6,375 nt of DNA from Chloroflexi bacterium UBA6019 (GTDB lineage Bacteria > Chloroflexota > Dormibacteria > Dormibacterales > Dormibacteraceae): the NCBI GenBank assembly GCA_002427995.1, contig DIZV01000171.1:1-6375 (forward strand), given 5' to 3'. The notes under the pieces were generated by a model that saw only the letters and a program-made list of their open reading frames with translations, was not told the DNA's origin and searched no databases. The position numbers and the translations under genes were made by a program. This document shows, piece after piece, positions 1 through 4,619 of this stretch. Positions within the stretch are counted from its first letter, which is position 1, and each line of letters starts with the position of its first letter.

Positions 1-909
1 GATCGGGGTGTAGCCGAGCTCCTCGTTGATGTGCAGCATGGGAGCGTTGCGCTCGTCATTGTCGGTTCGCACCAAGGCCACTCCGAGCTCGATCGCCTGG
101 GCCAATGTCTCCATCTTCACCGCCCGGGCGATGCCGCGTCCGCGGTGGCTGCGGACGGTCCCGGTGAAGTTGGTCCAGACATTGCCGCGGACCGGCGGGT
201 AGCGCAGGTTGGAGAGGCCGACCACGCGGTCGCCGTCGAGGGCCAACCATTGCCGGTCGGGGCGCTGGTCGGGCGCGCGGGTCCAGACCAGGAACTGCTC
301 GAAGGGGACCGGCATCATCTCGTGGCTCCGGGGCGCATCGAGCCGGGAGTCGGACCAGGCCTCGTAGAGGCTTCGCACCGGGTCGGCTGCGGCGTGGTCG
401 CCGAGCGGAAGCAGCCGGATGCCCTGCCGCGTCATGGCCTCTCGCGACGCGGTGGTCAGGTCGAGGAGTCGTTCGCGGTGGCGCCGCAGGTCCAGCTCCC
501 AGGCGCGGGCCAGGGTGTCGAGTTTGAACTCCCGGGCGATGAGGATGGCGATGATCGCCATCTCATCCTCGCGGCAATAGACGGACAGCCGCTTGCCGCC
601 CTGTTCACGGGCACGCTGCTCGACGAACTCGACCAGGCCCCGCAACTGCTCGGAGTCCCTTGGCCGCCAGCCGATGAAGGCGATGCAGTTCCGCTCCTGG
701 GCCAACGCCCACGCGGGGTGGGAGAGGATGCCGTATCCCGCCGGCCCGTCCGGCGCCTCGAGGATCCACCGCTCAGTCACCATCGAAGGCTCGACGGCTG
801 CCCAGTGATACCTCTCCACCTCCGGGTCGAGCGGCTCGTCCGGGCGAAACGCGGCGTCGATGGCGCAGACCGCCGGCACGTCCTCGACCGTCGCCGGGCG
901 GATCCTCAC
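1..909 (-). CDS. Tandem-domain GNAT acetyltransferase-like protein, copy B (C-terminus cut by window edge)
   Basis: Reading the minus strand from a GTG at 909-907 gives 303 codons without a stop, running off position 1. The N-terminal half (about residues 1-140, opening RIRPATVEDVPAV) is a degenerate GNAT-like domain. The C-terminal half carries the acetyl-CoA-binding motif A as RGRGIA (residues 256-261), then VRTDNDERN and MLHINEELGY, the usual closing GNAT block. It is a paralogue of the next gene upstream, matched along its whole length, so only about ten residues should be missing. The start shares a GTGA overlap with that gene's stop, which implies translational coupling, and no clear Shine-Dalgarno site precedes it. 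The family moves an acetyl group from acetyl-CoA to an amine. The substrate here is unknown, and the fold also resembles mycothiol-synthase-like tandem GNATs. Soluble: no signal peptide or membrane segment. Confidence 0.88.
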   Translation of the reverse strand, partial: MRIRPATVEDVPAVCAIDAAFRPDEPLDPEVERYHWAAVEPSMVTERWILEAPDGPAGYGILSHPAWALAQERNCIAFIGWRPRDSEQLRGLVEFVEQRAREQGGKRLSVYCREDEMAIIAILIAREFKLDTLARAWELDLRRHRERLLDLTTASREAMTRQGIRLLPLGDHAAADPVRSLYEAWSDSRLDAPRSHEMMPVPFEQFLVWTRAPDQRPDRQWLALDGDRVVGLSNLRYPPVRGNVWTNFTGTVRSHRGRGIARAVKMETLAQAIELGVALVRTDNDERNAPMLHINEELGYTPI

Positions 910-1898
910 GATCGCTTTCGGTAGCTGAGAACCCCGGGGATCCGCTGGTAGCCGAGCTCCTCGTTGATGTGGAGCATCGCCTCGTTGGCCTCGTCGTTGT
1001 CGGTCCGGACGCGCGCCACATTCTGCTCGATCGCCTGCTTCAGGATGGCGAGCTTGACCGCCCGCGCTATGCCGCGGCCACGGTACTCGCGGATGACACC
1101 GGTGAAGCCGGTCCAGACGTTGCCCTGCACCGGTGGGAAGCGCAGATTGCTGAACCCCACCACGCGCTCGCCGTCCTTGGCCGCGAAGCACCAGAAGGGA
1201 CTGACGTCGGGCGTTTCCATCCAACTCATGTACTGCTCGTAGGTCGGCCGGTGGTAGGGACCGGTGCGCGGCATGTCCTCTCCGGCGGCGGCTTGGACCT
1301 CGTGACACCGGGTCCAGATGGTGGGATCGGCGTCAGCGGCGATGGCGACGCAGGTGATGCCCTGCTCACGCATCATCGCCTCGGCCCGATCGGTGAGGAG
1401 GAGGAGCCGGTCGCGGTGCTCGATCAGATCCAGCTCCCATGCCTTGGAGAGGCGATCGCGCCGGTAGCCGAGCGATTCGAGGACCTCAACCTCCCCGGCG
1501 TCGTCCTCCCAGACGTCGGCCGTGAAGGTCCGCACGCCCGCCGCCGCCGAGCGTTCCTCGATGAACTCGAACGCGCCCCGCAGCCGCTCCGCGGACATCG
1601 ACCACGGGGCCAGGAACGCGCTCACCTCCCCGTTCCGGTCGGGATCGGCATCCAGCGGTCCCTCAAAGTGCCAGGTGTAGCCGGCGGCCCGGCCGCCCAG
1701 CTCGATCATGTAGCGCTCACGGGTGTAACCCGGCGTCGGGTGCGCCCAGCCATGCCGGGTCACCTCGGGGTCCCCCGGTTCGTCCGGCCGGTGGGCGAGC
1801 GACAGCTCGGCATAGAGGCGGGCGTCCGCGACCGTGGCCGTTCGGAATTCAAGGCCGGCGTGCGTGCCTGCCAATTCGTGAGTGTCGGAGGTTGACAC
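906..1898 (-). CDS. Tandem-domain GNAT acetyltransferase-like protein, copy A
   Basis: A 330-aa protein with two GNAT-like halves. Residues 16-160 (LEFRTATVADARLYAEL onward) form an N-terminal domain without a recognisable motif A. Residues 180-330 form a canonical domain with VGFSNLRFPP, RGRGIA (273-278, acetyl-CoA pyrophosphate loop), VRTDNDEANEAMLHIN and ELGY. I chose GTG at 1898 because a TATCTT -10-like hexamer ends 8 nt upstream, as in leaderless genes. A TTG at 1907 would add three residues but overlaps that hexamer, and the nearest purine-rich stretch is about 15 nt away. The stop overlaps the start of the paralogue downstream. Its 5' neighbour is a same-strand tRNA gene ending 57 nt upstream. 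The acceptor substrate is unknown. The protein is soluble, with no targeting signal. Confidence 0.9.
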   Translation of the reverse strand: MSTSDTHELAGTHAGLEFRTATVADARLYAELSLAHRPDEPGDPEVTRHGWAHPTPGYTRERYMIELGGRAAGYTWHFEGPLDADPDRNGEVSAFLAPWSMSAERLRGAFEFIEERSAAAGVRTFTADVWEDDAGEVEVLESLGYRRDRLSKAWELDLIEHRDRLLLLTDRAEAMMREQGITCVAIAADADPTIWTRCHEVQAAAGEDMPRTGPYHRPTYEQYMSWMETPDVSPFWCFAAKDGERVVGFSNLRFPPVQGNVWTGFTGVIREYRGRGIARAVKLAILKQAIEQNVARVRTDNDEANEAMLHINEELGYQRIPGVLSYRKRS

Positions 1899-1906
1899 GA
1901 CCGCCA

Positions 1907-1912
1907 AAGATA
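1907..1912 (-). promoter_or_regulatory. Candidate -10 element for the GNAT gene pair (leaderless)
   Basis: On the minus strand TATCTT matches the TANNNT -10 pattern and ends 8 nt before the GTG at 1898, so transcription would start at or next to the start codon. No TTGACA-like -35 is visible at 16-18 nt. It lies between the tRNA 3' end and the GNAT gene, so the GNAT pair need not depend on tRNA read-through. Confidence 0.4.
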
Positions 1913-1954
1913 GCTGAGCGGGCCCCTCGGAGGGCGGCTGCGTCAGGGCGGAAG

Positions 1955-2032
1955 TGGTGGGCCCGGCTGGCTTCGATCCAGCGACCAGAGGATTATGAGT
2001 CCCCCGCTCTGACCAGGCTGAGCTACGGGCCC
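1955..2032 (-). tRNA. tRNA with CAT anticodon (tRNA-Ile2 type or elongator tRNA-Met)
   Basis: The minus strand folds as a complete 78-nt cloverleaf with encoded CCA. The acceptor stem GGGCCCG/CGGGCCC is fully paired. The D-stem is GCTC/GAGC, the anticodon stem is GGGGA/TCCTC with one G-T pair, and the loop CTCATAA puts anticodon CAT at 1997-1995. The T-arm is GCTGG/CCAGC with loop ATCGAAG, so A replaces the usual T54. The discriminator base is A. Paired G1:C72 excludes initiator tRNA. C4:G69 and C5:G68, plus the variable loop and T-stem TGGTCGCTGG, resemble E. coli tRNA-Ile2 (as I recall it) more than elongator tRNA-Met. In tRNA-Ile2, TilS converts C34 to lysidine so that it reads AUA as Ile. 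The identity call is inference; the tRNA itself is clear. Confidence 0.95.
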
Positions 2033-2042
2033 GCGGCTCCCG

Positions 2043-2071
2043 AGTCTAAGGCGGAGCTGCCCGTCTCTCAA
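2043..2071 (-). promoter_or_regulatory. Sigma-70-type promoter of the tRNA gene
   Basis: On the minus strand a -35 TTGAGA (2071-2066) is followed by exactly 17 nt and a -10 TAGACT (2048-2043). The tRNA 5' end lies 10 nt after the -10, giving a leader of only a few bases. The hexamers match consensus at 5/6 and 4/6, and spacing and position are ideal. Confidence 0.7.
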
Positions 2072-2080
2072 GGCGGGCAT

Positions 2081-2098
2081 CCGTCGGCGCATCGACGG
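2081..2098. repeat. Inverted repeat, 6-bp arms, upstream of the tRNA promoter
   Basis: Arms CCGTCG (2081-2086) and CGACGG (2093-2098) flank a 6-nt loop. It sits about 10 nt upstream of the tRNA -35 and downstream of the MOSC operon. It may be part of a termination region or simply chance in GC-rich DNA. No T-run follows on either strand. Confidence 0.35.
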
Positions 2099-2120
2099 CC
2101 CACCGGCGCCGTACGCTGTC

Positions 2121-2136
2121 GATCCGCCGGCGGATC
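2121..2136. repeat. Perfect 16-bp palindrome between MOSC operon and tRNA
   Basis: GATCCGCC is followed directly by its reverse complement GGCGGATC. It has no spacer, so as RNA it would form a short hairpin with a forced loop, and as DNA it could be a dimer-binding site. It does not overlap a promoter I can identify. Confidence 0.4.
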
Positions 2137-2153
2137 TCTCCGGAGCCAGGGTC

Positions 2154-2179
2154 AGGCGCCGGCGCCGGCATCGGCGCCT
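2154..2179 (-). terminator. Candidate stem-loop terminator of the four-gene operon (no T-run)
   Basis: Arms AGGCGCCG (2154-2161) and CGGCGCCT (2172-2179) are perfect reverse complements around a 10-nt loop. The stem begins 18 nt after the MOSC stop codon in the direction of transcription. No T-tract follows, so it is not a classical intrinsic terminator. It could mark the mRNA 3' end by pausing or Rho, or protect the mRNA from exonucleases. Confidence 0.45.
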
Positions 2180-2197
2180 CTCTTGGGAGCGGAAGAT

Positions 2198-2860
2198 CTA
2201 GCGGCCGGCCAGGATCCTCGCCGCGGTGCGGCTGGCATAGCCGGCGAGCCGAGCGAGCTGCTCGGCTTCGTCGGCCCGCTTCTTCCGCGCTCGGTAGACG
2301 TCGGCCGCGCGCCGGACGCTCCAGTCCGGGTTCGGCCGCTCCAGCAGTTCCACGGGCAGGCCGGCCGCGACAAGGCCCTCGTCAAGGACCCGGAGATACC
2401 AGCCGTGGCGGCCGCTCGCCTCGCAGCGGCCGAGCAGGTCGGGACGCTTCCAGCGGTACGAGATCTTGTAGCAGGGGCCACGAGGCTGGCTGACCTGGAC
2501 CCGGGCCCCGCCGACCCGGTACACGTCGCCGATGCAGACCGAGAGCTCATCCTGGCCGCTGATGGTGAAGTTCTCCGCGAATCCACCCGGCCCCATCTCG
2601 GCGATGCCGAGCTCCTCCCGCCAGGCCGGGTAGTGGTCGGCCGAGTACGCGAGGACGGCCATCTCGGGGCCGCCGTGGACCCGGGGATCGGCCTGCCGGT
2701 CACCTTCCAAATTGGTCGAGCGAAGCATGACCGGGCCCGCGACGGGCTCCTTGAAGAAGGCGCTTCGCCAGCGGTGGTCGAGCTGCTCGGGCAGCCCGGC
2801 GTCGGTGCCGAGGAAGCGCGGCCTGCCCACCTGGACCGAGACCAGGATCGCCGCGTTCAC
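2198..2860 (-). CDS. MOSC domain protein, YiiM-like
   Basis: A 220-aa protein close to the length of E. coli YiiM (about 224). The MOSC signature is clear: NLEGDRQADPRVHGGPEMAV (50-69), GGFAENFTISG (92-102), IGDVYRVGGARVQVSQPRGP (110-129), then C130, the conserved Cys thought to contact the molybdenum cofactor or act in sulfur chemistry. A C-terminal helical region (176-220) matches the 3-alpha domain of this family. YiiM/YcbX proteins take part in molybdenum-cofactor-dependent detoxification of N-hydroxylated base analogues; the substrate here is unknown. The GTG start overlaps the VOC stop as GTGA. An exact 10-base complement of the 16S rRNA 3' end (2881-2872) lies within the upstream gene, but 16 nt separate its GGAGG core from the start. 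Last gene of the operon; soluble. Confidence 0.93.
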   Translation of the reverse strand: MNAAILVSVQVGRPRFLGTDAGLPEQLDHRWRSAFFKEPVAGPVMLRSTNLEGDRQADPRVHGGPEMAVLAYSADHYPAWREELGIAEMGPGGFAENFTISGQDELSVCIGDVYRVGGARVQVSQPRGPCYKISYRWKRPDLLGRCEASGRHGWYLRVLDEGLVAAGLPVELLERPNPDWSVRRAADVYRARKKRADEAEQLARLAGYASRTAARILAGR

Positions 2861-3267
2861 TCGCGGGGTGCGATCACCTCCACCTCGTTGCCCTCGGGGT
2901 CGTCGACGTAGAAGGTGCGCACCCCCTTGAGCACTGGGTGGACGCCGCCGCGCACCTCCAGCCCGGCCGCGGCGCAGCGGTCGCGCAGCTCCTCGTAGCC
3001 GCCCGGGGAGACTTTGAAGGCGAGGTGGTGGAGGACCCGCTCCCGCTTGGCCGGGGGAAATGCGCCGGCAGCGCCGTCGGGGTGGGGCGAGAGGACGATC
3101 ATCCCCGGCACCCCGCCGGAGAGCTCGCCGGTGCTGAGAAAGCACGCCGGCACCTCGGGCGGCGAGATCAGCTCGAGGCCGAAAAGGTCCCGGTAGAAGG
3201 CCAGTGAACGGTCCAGGTCGTGGGTCCAGAGGACGATCTCGGCGAGCCCGACGACGGGCGAGCTCAA
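2857..3267 (-). CDS. VOC family (glyoxalase/bleomycin resistance/dioxygenase fold) protein
   Basis: A 136-aa single-domain VOC protein made of two beta-alpha-beta-beta-beta units: GLAEIVLWTHDLDRSLAFYR (7-26) and VLHHLAFKV (78-86) to YVDDPEGNEVEVIAP (120-134). Candidate metal ligands by family alignment are E10, H81 and E130. Two such subunits normally pair to form a full site. VOC enzymes catalyse varied metal-dependent reactions (glyoxalase, extradiol cleavage, thiol transfer) or simply bind and sequester compounds; I cannot assign a substrate. The TTG start at 3267 overlaps the URO-D-like stop as TTGA, with GGTGG four bases upstream. No later in-frame start would keep the first beta strand, so TTG is favoured. 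Its stop overlaps the MOSC start. It lacks the two-domain length of extradiol dioxygenases. Confidence 0.9.
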   Translation of the reverse strand: MSSPVVGLAEIVLWTHDLDRSLAFYRDLFGLELISPPEVPACFLSTGELSGGVPGMIVLSPHPDGAAGAFPPAKRERVLHHLAFKVSPGGYEELRDRCAAAGLEVRGGVHPVLKGVRTFYVDDPEGNEVEVIAPRE

Positions 3268-4256
3268 AAGGCCACCGGCTTCATCATCGCGTCCAGGTTC
3301 TCGGTCCGGGCCCCGGGCGGGACCGAGCAGCCGGGGGCGAGCAGGAAGCCGCTGCCGCCGGTCTGCGCCAACGCCGCGCGGGCCTCCTGGGTCACCTCCT
3401 CCGGCGTGCCCCGGTAGAGCGTCGTCCTCTGCCCGAGCCCGCCCATCACCGCCTTGCCGGAAAGCTTCCGGCCCTCGGCGAGGGATGGGTTGCCGGGGTC
3501 GTGGATCGACCAGCTCACGACCTGCACCGGGAGGCGGCGGGCGATATCGAAGTGGAGGTTCCCGCGGCAGAGGTGGAGGACATTGAACCAGGCCGCCTCG
3601 GGCAGGGCCCGCAGGATCCGCTCGTCCAGCGGGAAGAGCCAGCGGTCGTACTCCTCGGCGCTGAGCATCCCCGCGCTGGCGTAGCCGGAGATGGCGTAGA
3701 AGACCCCGGCCGCGCCGGCCTCCACCGATCGGCGGGAGAAGTCGATCATCGCGTCGGCGATCAGGTTGAGAGCGGGGAGCACCTCGTCCGGGTTCCGGCG
3801 CAGGTCGCGCACCGCCCGCCGCTTGTCCTTGCCGACCAGGTAGCCGGCGACCGTGATGGGTGAGAAGACCGTCTGCAGGACGGGTACCTCCGGCCCCAGC
3901 TCGGCCACCGTCAGCCGGAGGGCCTCCACCTGCTCGGCGAGCGACGGCGAGTTGGCGGCGGCGCGCTTCAGGCCGGCCCAGTCGGCGTGGCCGTGGATCG
4001 GGTGGGCGGTCTCTTTGGGCGCGCGGAGGCTGTGGTTGGAGGTCCGATACTCGGCGCCGAACGCCTCGGCGAAGCAGGAGGCGCGGGGTTGGAATTTTAC
4101 GAAATCCCAGCCGTAGCGGCGCTGTCGCTGGGCAGTGACCTTGGCCAGCGCCTCCGGCGACCACTCCTCGCGGTAGGTGTGCCCCCAGGCGCCGGCGGGC
4201 GGACGGTCGACCTTGCCCCCGTTGAGGGCGGCCTCGACGCGCGAGCGTGAGTTCAC
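3264..4256 (-). CDS. Uroporphyrinogen decarboxylase-family protein, MtaA/corrinoid methyltransferase-like
   Basis: A 330-aa URO-D superfamily TIM barrel. The N-terminal RSRVEAALNGGKVDRPPAGAW (4-24) and the C-terminal LAPGCSVPPGARTENLDAM (306-324) are typical of the family branch that includes MtaA, CmuA and many unassigned paralogues. H228, C230 (HLC) and C310 (PGC) form the HxC...C zinc site that corrinoid-dependent methyltransferases use to activate a thiol. The arginine-rich N-terminal motif of true HemE is absent, so heme synthesis is unlikely. Expected role: methyl transfer between a corrinoid or methyl donor and a thiol-like acceptor, in the cytoplasm; the substrate is unknown. GTG start 13 nt after the glutaredoxin-like gene; a stop at 4268-4266 blocks any upstream start. 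The start codon sits inside a strong inverted repeat. No corrinoid protein gene is visible nearby. Confidence 0.88.
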   Translation of the reverse strand: MNSRSRVEAALNGGKVDRPPAGAWGHTYREEWSPEALAKVTAQRQRRYGWDFVKFQPRASCFAEAFGAEYRTSNHSLRAPKETAHPIHGHADWAGLKRAAANSPSLAEQVEALRLTVAELGPEVPVLQTVFSPITVAGYLVGKDKRRAVRDLRRNPDEVLPALNLIADAMIDFSRRSVEAGAAGVFYAISGYASAGMLSAEEYDRWLFPLDERILRALPEAAWFNVLHLCRGNLHFDIARRLPVQVVSWSIHDPGNPSLAEGRKLSGKAVMGGLGQRTTLYRGTPEEVTQEARAALAQTGGSGFLLAPGCSVPPGARTENLDAMMKPVAF

Positions 4257-4261
4257 GCTCG
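4242..4261. repeat. Perfect 9-bp-arm inverted repeat covering the start codon of the URO-D-like gene
   Basis: Arms CGAGCGTGA (4242-4250) and TCACGCTCG (4253-4261) flank a 2-bp centre. On the mRNA the GTG start codon lies in the first arm, so an 8-bp stem with a 4-nt loop would hide it until ribosomes finishing the glutaredoxin-like gene 13 nt upstream melt it. It could equally be a DNA operator, or chance from arginine/serine codons (NSRSRVE). Confidence 0.5.
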
Positions 4262-4269
4262 GAGTTTAG

Positions 4270-4509
4270 CTAGCAGCCGACCCAGCCGATGAAGCTCTCC
4301 AACCGGGTGCAGTCGAGGCCGCGGACGATCCGCGTGCTGTCGATGGTGATCACCGGCGTGATCTGCCCATCGAGGTCCTCCCATTCCTGCCGCGCCTGGC
4401 CATCGACGTCGATCGGGCGCATCCGGTAGGCGATGCCGCGGGAATCGAGGTAATCCCGCATGGTGTCGGAGTCGGGGTCCCCGCTGCGACCGTAGAGCAG
4501 GATGTCCAT
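4270..4509 (-). CDS. Glutaredoxin-fold protein lacking the CxxC active site
   Basis: A 79-aa protein with the length and pattern of glutaredoxin/NrdH: a first strand (DILLYGRSG), helix (TMRDYLDSRGI), second strand (YRMRPIDVD), the cis-proline segment ITPVITID (50-57, P52), and a final helix. Where active members have SGCPxC, this has SGDPDS, so both redox cysteines are replaced (D11, S14). Cys remains only at 67 and at the last residue, 79. Ordinary dithiol or monothiol glutaredoxin chemistry is therefore unlikely. It may bind a thiol or glutathione/mycothiol-like adduct, act as a partner subunit, or use the terminal Cys. It has the only ATG start in its operon, 6 nt after a TAGATT hexamer, consistent with a leaderless message. 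It leads the operon, 13 nt before the URO-D-like gene. Confidence 0.8.
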   Translation of the reverse strand: MDILLYGRSGDPDSDTMRDYLDSRGIAYRMRPIDVDGQARQEWEDLDGQITPVITIDSTRIVRGLDCTRLESFIGWVGC

Positions 4510-4515
4510 TGCCTC

Positions 4516-4521
4516 AATCTA
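4516..4521 (-). promoter_or_regulatory. Candidate -10 element of the minus-strand four-gene operon (leaderless)
   Basis: TAGATT on the minus strand fits TANNNT and ends 6 nt before the ATG at 4509, so the mRNA would begin at or next to the start codon. The only purine-rich stretch, GAGG, ends 2 nt before the ATG, too close for a normal Shine-Dalgarno site. No clear -35 hexamer is visible. Confidence 0.45.
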
Positions 4522-4528
4522 AGTCGTA

Positions 4529-4538
4529 TCCGATCGGA
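4529..4538. promoter_or_regulatory. 10-bp palindrome, possible operator, upstream of the minus-strand -10
   Basis: TCCGATCGGA is a perfect palindrome within the local AT-richer stretch TATCCGATCGGAATA. It lies between where the -10 and -35 of the minus-strand promoter would be, a typical repressor position. The regulator is unknown. Confidence 0.3.
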
Positions 4539-4542
4539 ATAG

Positions 4543-4576
4543 CTATCGGCATAGACGATTTCGATATAACTATCGG
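4543..4576. repeat. Repeated TATCG/CGATA elements in the divergent promoter region
   Basis: CTATCGG occurs at 4543-4549 and again at 4570-4576, 27 bp apart. CGATA (4562-4566) and TATCG (4571-4575) form an inverted pair with a 4-bp spacer. The stretch is clearly richer in A/T than the surrounding genes, and it lies between two divergent transcription units, so it could be a shared operator region. No coding role is supported here. Confidence 0.35.
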
Positions 4577-4607
4577 TGCGGCTGATGGGCTGGCCGAGGC
4601 AGCCTCG

Positions 4608-4613
4608 TATGAT
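4608..4613 (+). promoter_or_regulatory. Candidate -10 element of the plus-strand operon (leaderless)
   Basis: TATGAT differs from TATAAT at one base and ends 6 nt before the GTG at 4620, the spacing expected for a leaderless transcript. No TTGACA-like -35 stands out at 16-18 nt. This element decides the start chosen for the downstream gene. Confidence 0.5.
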
Positions 4614-4619
4614 CGGCAG

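Noticed and set aside
31..1895. Two long plus-strand open frames (31-924 and 969-1895)
   Set aside because: They mirror the two GNAT paralogues, are themselves similar only because the genes are duplicated, and show no recognisable domain.
1908..1954. Terminator between the tRNA and the GNAT pair
   Set aside because: Only a 4-bp CCCT/AGGG hairpin without a T-run is visible, too weak to report.
1892..2911. 339-codon plus-strand open frame
   Set aside because: It runs across the tRNA gene, its promoter and the antisense of the MOSC gene, so it cannot be a real protein gene.
2861..3145. N-terminal extension of the MOSC protein by 95 residues
   Set aside because: The extension overlaps the VOC gene out of frame and is R/P/G-rich. 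The GTG at 2860 starts right where YiiM similarity begins.
2857..4164. 435-codon minus-strand frame ending in the VOC domain
   Set aside because: Only the last 136 codons are VOC. The upstream part is an arginine/proline/glycine-rich out-of-frame reading of the URO-D-like gene, so it is not a fusion.
3264..4256. hemE (heme biosynthesis uroporphyrinogen decarboxylase)
   Set aside because: The N-terminal arginine motif is absent and an HxC...C zinc site is present, which points to the methyltransferase-like branch.
4509..4619. Longer TTG start for the 114-aa hypothetical protein
   Set aside because: The added 37 codons fall in the AT-richer promoter region, lose third-position GC bias and would overlap the divergent gene's start codon.
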